Shown piece after piece: positions 1 to 5,018 of a stretch of 5,018 bases of DNA. The DNA is from an uncultured Pleurocapsa sp. (lineage in GTDB: Bacteria > Cyanobacteriota > Cyanobacteriia > Cyanobacteriales > Xenococcaceae): assembly GCA_937884735.1 (NCBI GenBank), contig CAKZYI010000689.1, positions 1 through 5,018 of the forward strand, written 5' to 3'. The translations under genes and the position numbers were made by a program. Each line of letters begins with the position of its first letter. The stretch's first letter is position 1. Below the pieces are notes generated by a model. It was given only the letters and a program-made list of their open reading frames with translations. It was not told the DNA's origin and ran no database searches.

Positions 1-27
1 TATATGTAGTGTTTAAAAATAAATCAA

Positions 28-95
28 ACGCCATAACAGGGCGGAGTACCGCCCAGAGCCTTCTTTTGGAAGGCTTGCCTCGCATAGCGAGGCGT
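28..95. repeat. Compact three-hairpin palindromic element
   Basis: Three perfect hairpins follow one another almost without a gap. GGGCGG/CCGCCC (39-44, 49-54) has loop AGTA; AGCCTTC/GAAGGCT (57-63, 69-75) has a 5-nt loop; GCCTCGC/GCGAGGC (77-83, 87-93) has loop ATA. The block is bounded by ACGCC (28-32) and its inverted copy GGCGT (91-95), although the right copy overlaps the third stem, so the two structures compete. The block is much more GC-rich than the sequence around it and has no visible coding role. It looks like a dispersed cyanobacterial palindromic repeat or a small non-autonomous mobile element. That identity is inference; the hairpins are seen directly. Confidence 0.7.
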
Positions 96-98
96 GTA

Positions 99-130
99 GT
101 TGACTGTCAACAAATTAACTTGACTTGTCA
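99..130. repeat. Two adjacent TGAC/GTCA palindromes
   Basis: GTTGAC-T-GTCAAC (99-111) is a perfect 6-bp inverted repeat around a single base. Ten bases later TGAC-TT-GTCA (121-130) repeats the same half-site with a 2-base centre. The shared half-sites suggest a paired protein-binding site, or more of the neighbouring hairpin element. No promoter or gene start can be tied to them inside the window. Confidence 0.45.
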
Positions 131-136
131 CCATTG

Positions 137-150
137 GGTAATAGGTAATA
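137..150. repeat. Two-copy heptamer repeat GGTAATA
   Basis: GGTAATA occurs twice in perfect tandem. It is short, but resembles the period-7 short tandem repeats common between cyanobacterial genes, and the longer heptamer array at 2541-2580 lies at the other end of the partition-like operon. No function is apparent. Confidence 0.4.
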
Positions 151-174
151 AGTTTTAAATATCTAAATTATTTG

Positions 175-219
175 TAGAGTGTTGTATTTTATATATTTCG
201 CCAAGAATACGACACTCTA
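175..219 (-). terminator. Stem-loop after the partition-like operon
   Basis: A 14-bp inverted repeat (175-188 with 206-219, loop of 17 bases) begins 18 bases past the stop codon of the ParB-like gene. Its position suits a transcript end or 3' stabilising hairpin. It is not a textbook intrinsic terminator, because the minus-strand RNA has no U-run after the stem. The one imperfect pair (183/211) is G-U in plus-strand RNA but A-C in minus-strand RNA, so the hairpin is slightly better in the plus orientation. It could instead be a protein-binding site or the end of a mobile element. Confidence 0.4.
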
Positions 220-237
220 TCGAAATAGCGATTATTT

Positions 238-921
238 TTATTTACTTAGTAGATTTACTAATTTGGCTTTACTAAGTTTGCTGTAGCCAGAAAAATTGCG
301 TTTTTTAGCTAGTTTTTTTAATTCTGCCGTAGTCAAAGTATTTAATATTTTAGAATCTTTAATATCGTCGGGCATGGATTGGGGAGTGAGATAAAATACC
401 TGCTCTAGAGCCTTTACTTTCTTTCCTGCGGTGATGCCACATCCTAGTTTAGTAATTGGCTTAAGATCTTGCCAATATTGCCGTGGTGCTTCATCTATCC
501 GATTAGCTGCGATCGCAATTTTGACTCCTTTTAAAACCGTTGCGGGTTGAGAAACTAGATATTCCAATGCTTCTTTTATATCATCAACAGATGCCGTAGA
601 TAGGTTTATCTTAGGAATTGTTTCCCCTGCTAATATTTGGGTGACTTTGGCTGTTTCTTGGCTATCATCGGCAATAATACACCAAACTTTTTCTAATCCT
701 GCTGCTTCTGCTACAGCATAAATAAAAGAGTTACCGATAACTTGATAGCGATCTTCGGCGACTTCTTTTACTACCAAAGGAATCCAGTTTCTACCACTCG
801 AGTTGTTTAATTCTTTGGCACTTGCTTGAATTAAATATTCAGACATTTTTGTTTCATTTGAAGATTCAATTATTTCTAAGTCGAGATACATTAAATTTCC
901 CACATCACTTAAATTACTCAT
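238..921 (-). CDS. ParB-like N-terminal domain protein with C-terminal Rho_N/SAP-like domain
   Basis: A 227-residue protein, probably the DNA-binding partner of the ParA-like ATPase encoded just upstream. Residues about 10-85 resemble the ParB/sulfiredoxin N-terminal fold: a PLVV strand (48-51), a YQVIG strand (59-63), an alanine-rich helix (68-74) and a VWCIIAD strand (79-85). The ParB box GERRxRA is replaced by GNSFIYA (63-69), so the arginines used for CTP binding in canonical ParB are absent. Residues about 192-227 match the Rho_N/SAP-like pattern: leucine-rich start, ELKKLAKK, GYSKLSKAKL, LLSK. This small domain commonly binds nucleic acid. No ParB helix-turn-helix is visible between them. 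The ATG overlaps the upstream stop (ATGA), and AAGGAG 11 bases before it supports this start over Met11. Assignment as a partition protein is inference from domains and context. Confidence 0.75.
   Translation of the reverse strand: MSNLSDVGNLMYLDLEIIESSNETKMSEYLIQASAKELNNSSGRNWIPLVVKEVAEDRYQVIGNSFIYAVAEAAGLEKVWCIIADDSQETAKVTQILAGETIPKINLSTASVDDIKEALEYLVSQPATVLKGVKIAIAANRIDEAPRQYWQDLKPITKLGCGITAGKKVKALEQVFYLTPQSMPDDIKDSKILNTLTTAELKKLAKKRNFSGYSKLSKAKLVNLLSK
509..516. repeat. HIP1 octamer GCGATCGC
   Basis: A perfect copy of the highly iterated palindrome typical of many cyanobacterial genomes, lying inside the ParB-like gene. Near copies sharing GCGATCG occur in the kinase/TPR and ABC transporter regions. 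It supports a cyanobacterial origin and has no gene-specific role here. Confidence 0.8.
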
Positions 922-2321
922 TGTAGAAAATACTCCTTTGCTAATTGTGAATAGTAGTCATAAACGACTTTGTATCTGTAAACTGCGGGTAGTTTGTTAA
1001 AAGCAGAGTTTGCTATATGTGCGCTGTTAGATAACTCAAAAATACTGGTATTACTTCCAGGTTTGTGACGAGGAAAGAAAAAGGGAGTTAGATCGATTTT
1101 GGTTTCAACTTTGGCTTTTTTAATAATTTCAGTGATCGCTTTTTTAGCGTTTACTCTAGCAGCAGGACTAATAATTTCTCCATTAAAGAAGATTGGTAAA
1201 GAGATCGCTCCCCATTCTAAACCCTGAGTTTTTTCTTGTCGAACCTGTTGAATCTCTGGCAGATATTGCTTAATTGTCTTGGCTGCATTTTGAAGAGAAC
1301 GAATATTATTGTGTTTGGTTGGTATCAGCACAACATCCGCAGCATAAACTGCGCTAATACTATGGAATTTCCAGTTTGGCGGAGAATCAATCAATATATA
1401 GTCATAATCATATTTAACGCTGGCTAATTTTTTACGCAAGCTATGAAAGCTAATTTCAGTGCGTATTTGGTCTTCATCAATTGCAGCCAATTCATTATCA
1501 ACGGGAATAACATCAAAGGTTATAGTTTTCCCACCTTTAAAAGTTTTTGTGTAGGGGCATATAACCTGTTTTAAATCGACTAAATCTTTTTTATCTTTTA
1601 AACAATGATAAAACTTATATTCTGCTGGATTTATATTTAATGAATCAGTCAAGTCTTTTTGATTGGGGTCGAAATCAACAACCAGAACCTTTTTCTTATG
1701 TAAAGTCAAAGTTGCAGCTAAGTTGATAACTGTAGTGGTTTTACCAACTCCTCCTTTATTGTTATATACAGCGACAGTTAAAGCTCGCGATGTCTCTTCA
1801 ATCTTTTTTTTGATCTTGTAAGTAATATCAACAATATTTTCTGGGCTTATTTCTAAACAAGGTGTTGCAGGAAAAATAACTTTGCCATGCTTTCTAAATA
1901 ATTGAATATGTTTAGAGTTGGTAATTATGCCCCAATGGGCTGATTTACAGTTAGACGATAATAAATATCCTTTTAACTGTTTAAAGGTTGTTTTATAGCT
2001 ATTACTATTGTATTCAAGGTTTATATCTCTACCTTTTAATTCAATTAAGACATGAGGATTTGCTTGAGTGTGTAAAAATAAATCATTATCTTTGCTAAAA
2101 CGTAATCCATAGTCTACAGCTTTTGTGCCTTTTCCTGTTTTAAATTCAGGAACACGATCTTGTAATCCAAATCCTAAAGCATTTAAAAAAGAAGTAGAAA
2201 TAAAATTATTGTCTACAATAGCTTCTGGCGCATTTTCTGGTAAGTTTTTCAAATCTTCAACTAATTGTTCTTCTAATTCCGAAGATAATTGCAGCGTTTC
2301 TTGTTCAATAGTAAATACCAT
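918..2321 (-). CDS. HsdR-type nuclease-like domain fused to a ParA/MinD-family ATPase
   Basis: A 467-residue, two-domain protein. Residues about 15-160 resemble the N-terminal domain of type I restriction HsdR subunits, a PD-(D/E)XK fold: an NNFI...FLNALGF helix region (38-51), D70 in VDYGLRF, E94 and K96 in VLIELKGR, and the HsdR-type QxxxY motif as Q115/Y119. The catalytic set looks intact. Residues about 180-467 form a ParA-type ATPase: deviant Walker A KGGVGKT (189-195) with signature lysine K189, VVDFDPN (214-220), and Walker B IDSPPN (311-316). Typical ParA ATPases bind non-specific DNA when bound to ATP and pair with a ParB; here a ParB-like gene follows with a 4-bp ATGA overlap. The C-terminal part is rich in lysine. 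The ATG lacks a Shine-Dalgarno sequence but lies just after a plausible promoter, so the mRNA may be almost leaderless. Nuclease activity and a partition role are inferred, not shown. Confidence 0.85.
   Translation of the reverse strand: MVFTIEQETLQLSSELEEQLVEDLKNLPENAPEAIVDNNFISTSFLNALGFGLQDRVPEFKTGKGTKAVDYGLRFSKDNDLFLHTQANPHVLIELKGRDINLEYNSNSYKTTFKQLKGYLLSSNCKSAHWGIITNSKHIQLFRKHGKVIFPATPCLEISPENIVDITYKIKKKIEETSRALTVAVYNNKGGVGKTTTVINLAATLTLHKKKVLVVDFDPNQKDLTDSLNINPAEYKFYHCLKDKKDLVDLKQVICPYTKTFKGGKTITFDVIPVDNELAAIDEDQIRTEISFHSLRKKLASVKYDYDYILIDSPPNWKFHSISAVYAADVVLIPTKHNNIRSLQNAAKTIKQYLPEIQQVRQEKTQGLEWGAISLPIFFNGEIISPAARVNAKKAITEIIKKAKVETKIDLTPFFFPRHKPGSNTSIFELSNSAHIANSAFNKLPAVYRYKVVYDYYSQLAKEYFLQ
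933..938 (-). promoter_or_regulatory. Ribosome binding site of the ParB-like gene
   Basis: AAGGAG on the minus strand lies inside the 3' end of the ParA-like gene, 11 bases before the ATG at 921. With the ATGA overlap it points to translational coupling and fixes the ParB-like start. The ParA-like gene itself has no comparable site, so the second gene may be translated relatively well. Confidence 0.6.
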
Positions 2322-2331
2322 TATTATAAAA

Positions 2332-2361
2332 TTTATATTTATTACAATGATATTGTGTAAA
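2332..2361 (-). promoter_or_regulatory. Putative sigma70-type promoter of the partition-like operon
   Basis: On the minus strand, TTTACA (2361-2356, 5 of 6 to the -35 consensus) and TATAAA (2337-2332, 5 of 6 to the -10 consensus) are separated by 18 bases. Transcription would begin near 2325, only a few bases before the ATG at 2321, which fits the missing Shine-Dalgarno sequence. A second TATAAT (2328-2323) abuts the ATG but has no matching -35. The surroundings are very AT-rich, so chance matches are possible. Confidence 0.5.
2344..2356. promoter_or_regulatory. Operator-like inverted repeat in the promoter spacer
   Basis: ACAAT-GAT-ATTGT is a perfect 5-bp inverted repeat with a 3-base centre. 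It falls almost entirely between the putative -35 and -10 boxes of the partition-like operon. A protein bound here would block RNA polymerase. Many ParA/ParB operons are self-repressed, so the ParA-like or ParB-like product is an obvious candidate, though this is inference. A single copy was seen, so it does not look like a multi-copy parS array. Confidence 0.45.
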
Positions 2362-2540
2362 AAATAACATTGCCCTCAGAACAAACTCTTAAATAAAGTA
2401 TCTATTTGTATTTTGTATTTTATGTAATAACCGTTGCAATTTTAATCACTTACAAAAGAGAAAAATATGCCTATACAATTTTAATTAAAGTAAACTCTAA
2501 TCTAAACCTTTGTTATTTACTAAAAAAACTTTACCAGCTC

Positions 2541-2580
2541 ATAACTAATAACTAATAACTAATAACTAATAACTAATAAC
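2541..2580. repeat. Heptamer tandem repeat (ATAACTA), 5.7 copies
   Basis: Five perfect copies of ATAACTA followed by ATAAC. The run decays into related sequence (cagtaacta) on its right. This is a typical cyanobacterial short tandemly repeated repetitive sequence. Such arrays lie between genes and vary in copy number among strains. It starts about 180 bases upstream of the operon promoter and sits just past the end of the kinase/TPR frame. Confidence 0.85.
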
Positions 2581-2583
2581 CAG

Positions 2584-2604
2584 TAACTAGCTATCCCATA
2601 GTTA
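2584..2604 (-). terminator. Weak stem-loop after the kinase/TPR frame
   Basis: TAACTA (2584-2589) and TAGTTA (2599-2604) form a 6-bp inverted repeat with a 9-base loop, ten bases past the stop codon; CTAT/ATAG (2591-2601) is a competing inner pairing. It is AT-rich and has no clear U-run, so termination here is only a possibility. Confidence 0.25.
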
Positions 2605-2613
2605 AAACAACAT

Positions 2614-3489
2614 CTAATGATGTATTGAGAAACTTGCATCAGCAGGAATATTTTGCTCCATCCTATCCAAAGCACTTTGAGCTTTTTTCGCCCAGGAGTC
2701 TTGACGGCGATAAATTCTCAAAAATCGTTCAAGATGAGTTTGAGCTTTGGGATATTCATCTAGAACATATGCCGACATTCCTGCATGATATAAAGCCATA
2801 TAATTTTGTGGCCAATATCGTAAAACTAAATCCATAATAGGCCCTGCCGAGCGATCGTCACCAGCATCAGCTACAGGATGACCAATATTAAAAACTACTT
2901 CTGCTGCATATACCTGTTGATTATCTGGTAATTCAAGAATTACTCGATCTGCTAAATCTATTCTTCCTGCGAGGGCATAACAGCTAGCTGCATAGCCTAT
3001 TCCTTTTGTAGTTTGAGGATAGGGCAAATTTCTCATTGTTGTAATCACCTCGACTGAATTGCAACGAGATTTAATATCTGCAAACCACCGCTGTTCGTCA
3101 GTTAAATTTTTTACTGGCTTGTTTTTTATAACATATAAATCAGATGCTTTAGTTAAAGGACGATTAAACAACTCTTCTGGAGGCATGAACCCTGGTGTGC
3201 CTGCAACAACACTACTCATTGCTAAATCTTGGCTGTTAACTCTTGCTAAACCAAAATCGATTAAATAAGCTTGATTGTTTTCATCAATGAGAATGTTTTC
3301 AGGCTTGATGTCACGATGAATTATAGTTGGCACAAGGTGCTGTAAATAAGCAAGTACTTCTAAAACTGATACCGTAATTTGCTGTATTTCTTGAGATGTA
3401 AAGCTTTTTTTGGTAGCTAAAGAAGGAGCATTCTTGCTTTCCAAAGTATTCCCAGAAAACAAGAAGTCAATAGCAACACAAAAATTCAA
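2614..3489 (-). pseudogene. Chimeric remnant: partial Ser/Thr protein kinase joined in frame to a TPR-like domain
   Basis: An open frame of 291 codons that appears to join pieces of two genes. Residues about 21-119 are the middle of a eukaryotic-type (Hanks) kinase: catalytic loop HRDIKPEN (58-65, D60, N65), DFG (78-80), GTPGFMPPEE (97-106) and ASDLY (115-119). The glycine-rich loop, the ATP-binding lysine, the helix-C glutamate and subdomains X-XI are absent, so it cannot be a working kinase. At about 3133 the frame passes into sequence resembling a TPR-like bacterial family (about 133-277), with GYAASCYALAG, HPVADAGDDRSAGPIM and NYMALYHAGMSAY as its strongest segments. That part may be nearly complete. 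The TTG start has no ribosome binding site and lies 8 bases after the ABC transporter stop; the first 20 residues match neither family. Family names are from recall of motifs. The TPR-like part might still be expressed. Confidence 0.65.
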
Positions 3490-3497
3490 TTGGTCAG

Positions 3498-5018
3498 TTA
3501 GTTACCAAGCATCTGCAATTTGTACAGGCTGGCATATAAGCCATCTGTAGCCAGTAATTCATCATGACTGCCTTCCTCGACTAGCTCACCTCGTTTTAAT
3601 ACCAAAATCTTATCCACATTACGAATAGTAGATAGGCGGTGGGCGATAATAATTGCCGAGCGATTAATCAACAGCCGATCTAAAGCCGATTGAATTAAGG
3701 CTTCGGTAGAAACATCAAGGCTAGAGGTAGCCTCGTCTAAAATCAAAACGTGAGGATTGCGTATGGCTACCCTGGCAAAAGCTAAAAGCTGCTTTTGTCC
3801 TCCTGAAAGGTTTGTTCCTCTTTCTCGCAATACCGTATCATAGCCATCTGGTAAGTCTTCAATGAATTTCTCTATATTGACTAACTTAGCTGCTTACGCC
3901 AATGTAGCGACTTAAATCTGCCTGGGGAATCTCTCTAATATCAATCCCATCTACCAAAATTCTGCCCTTAGTTGGTTCATAAAGACGACATAGTAAACGG
4001 ATGATAGAGCTTTTGCCCGCACCAGTAGGCCCAACTAAAGCAACCTTCTCTCCTGGCTTGATAGTAAAGTTGAGGTTCTTAATTACGTATTCATCACTTT
4101 TATAGCCAAACCAGACATTTTCAAAACTAATCTCGCCAGTTCTAGCATTATTAGGATCGTCTACTACTAAAGTGCGATGTCCCTCAGCAACGGAAATAAC
4201 CTTGTCTTTAATTTCGATGGGTTCGTTTAATAGTTCGGTAATCCTTTCGATCGCCGTAAATCCAGATTGGAACATGGTGAATTTATCAGCAAACTGGCGT
4301 AGGGGATTAAATAACCTCTGGGCATAGAGAATAAATGCCGATAATGCTCCATAGGTCATAGTGTCTTGCAATACAAACACTCCACCTAACCAGAGTACCG
4401 CTGCGATGGCAACTAAAGCAATCCATTCTAAAGTTGCTGATACTGCTGAATCATGAAAAATGGTTTTATCAACTTCGGTGCGATAGCGATCGTTAATCGA
4501 ACGATACATTTCGCCGTTATAAACTTCCCGCTGGAATAGCTGTACGATGTTTATTCCCGTAATATTTTCTTGCAGCATTGAATTTAGCTTAGAAAGTTCT
4601 TCTCTGGCTTTATAATTCGCCTTGCGATACTGCTGCTGGAAATAAATAATCAGTGCGGTTACAGGAATCAGCATAAATACTAAAATTGATGCCAGTTTCC
4701 AGTTAGTGATATAAATCATCACTACGATTGCGACGATGGAAACGAAATCACTAACTACTCCCACCGCACCACTGGCAAAAACATTCCCCAAAGCTTCCAC
4801 GTCGCTAGCAATACGAGTAATTAGTTTTCCTACAGGAGTGCGATCGAAAAAGCTCGAAGCCAAGGAAGTTACGTGGGTAAACAGGTCTTGTCGGACTTCG
4901 GCGGTAATTTCCTGTCCAATTTTCTGTACTAAATAGCCCTGTACCGAAGCAAACATCAGTCTAATTAAGACAGTTAGCAATAATAACCCTGATAGCAAGT
5001 TAATTCCTTGGGATACTG
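3498..5018 (-). pseudogene. Type I ABC exporter (permease-ATPase half-transporter), broken by an internal deletion and cut by the window edge
   Basis: This belongs to the MsbA/MdlB-like half-transporter family, which exports lipids, drugs or peptides as dimers in the inner membrane. The frame is open to the right edge, so the start lies outside. The upstream piece (3886-5018) carries hydrophobic segments (about 4981-4960, 4760-4645, 4450-4300), the A-loop tyrosine before KNLNF, and Walker A GPTGAGKS (4032-4009); it ends at a TAA after RYIGVSS. The downstream piece is open from 3893 and reads AAKLVNIEKFIEDLPDGYDT, then signature LSGGQ (3809-3795), Walker B VLILDE, and H-loop IIAHRLST. In this family the Walker A lysine and the signature serine are about 100 residues apart; here about 70 remain. 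The lost part contains the Q-loop, and the frame shifts at the join. A simple single-base frameshift does not explain this. A sequencing or assembly error is possible. Confidence 0.85.

Larger units (their letters stand above)
2322..2613. other. Intergenic region with promoter, operator-like site and heptamer array
   Basis: A 292-base AT-rich gap between the kinase/TPR remnant and the ParA-like gene. From the left it holds the promoter and inverted repeat described separately, a short period-7 run (TTTGTAT twice, 2405-2418), two copies of CAATTTTAAT (2437-2446 and 2476-2485, 39 bases apart), and the ATAACTA array. I see no convincing small gene or RNA in it on either strand. Confidence 0.6.

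Noticed and set aside
1236..1427. Plus-strand open frame of 63 codons
   Set aside because: It lies antisense inside the well-supported ParA-domain gene, its product matches no family I know, and it has no ribosome binding site I would trust.
2125..2367. Plus-strand open frame of 80 codons over the ParA-like gene start
   Set aside because: Antisense to the nuclease-like domain and to the putative promoter; its composition looks like a shadow of the coding strand.
2437..2485. Direct repeat CAATTTTAAT with 39-base spacing as possible iterons
   Set aside because: Only two copies of a very AT-rich 10-mer in an AT-rich region; too weak to call a replication origin or ParB site.
2541..2580. CRISPR-like array
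   Set aside because: The unit is 7 bases with no spacers, so it is a simple tandem repeat.
2625..3268. Two plus-strand open frames opposite the kinase/TPR remnant
   Set aside because: They are antisense to recognisable conserved protein sequence and show no motifs of their own.
3440..3475. Possible promoter (TTGACT then TACTTT, 16-base spacing) on the minus strand before the kinase remnant
   Set aside because: The -10 matches only 3 of 6, and the site lies within the open frame of the remnant.
3886..3896. Programmed ribosomal frameshift joining the two ABC transporter pieces
   Set aside because: About 30 residues including the Q-loop are absent, so a shift in reading frame alone would not give a normal ATPase, and no slippery run is seen at the join.
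4736..4936. Plus-strand open frame of 66 codons
   Set aside because: Antisense to the conserved transmembrane part of the ABC exporter; no independent support.

Overview
The window reads as cyanobacterial. It is AT-rich, contains a perfect HIP1 octamer (GCGATCGC, 509-516) and several near copies, and carries period-7 intergenic repeats. Its ABC exporter and Ser/Thr kinase sequences are of cyanobacterial type. I cannot name the genus. All recognisable genes lie on the minus strand, so the order of transcription is from high to low coordinates.

Right half (5018 to 2614), a damaged region. A type I ABC exporter enters from the right edge and is broken near 3890. Both halves of its ATPase domain are recognisable, but about 30 residues that should hold the Q-loop are missing and the frame changes there. 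Eight bases after its stop begins an open frame that joins the middle of a eukaryotic-type Ser/Thr kinase (catalytic loop to subdomain IX only) to the body of a TPR-like bacterial family. The kinase lacks its ATP-binding N-lobe and the end of its C-lobe. Three deletion-type lesions in about 0.8 kb suggest either decay by deletion or an assembly problem.

Middle (2613 to 2322), intergenic. This stretch holds a perfect period-7 tandem repeat, a plausible sigma70-type promoter facing left and, inside the promoter's spacer, a perfect short inverted repeat suited to an operator.

Left half (2321 to 238), a compact two-gene operon with an ATGA stop/start overlap. The first gene encodes an apparently intact HsdR-type PD-(D/E)XK nuclease-like domain fused to a ParA/MinD ATPase. 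The second encodes a ParB-like protein without the arginine-rich ParB box and without a visible ParB helix-turn-helix, ending instead in a Rho_N/SAP-like domain. The pair resembles a plasmid or chromosome partition module rebuilt around a nuclease domain, and it is the most interesting item here. Whether it partitions DNA, defends against foreign DNA or does something else cannot be decided from sequence alone.

Left end (1 to 237), non-coding and rich in secondary structure: three consecutive perfect hairpins inside short terminal inverted repeats, two TGAC/GTCA palindromes, a two-copy period-7 repeat, and a 14-bp stem-loop just past the end of the operon.
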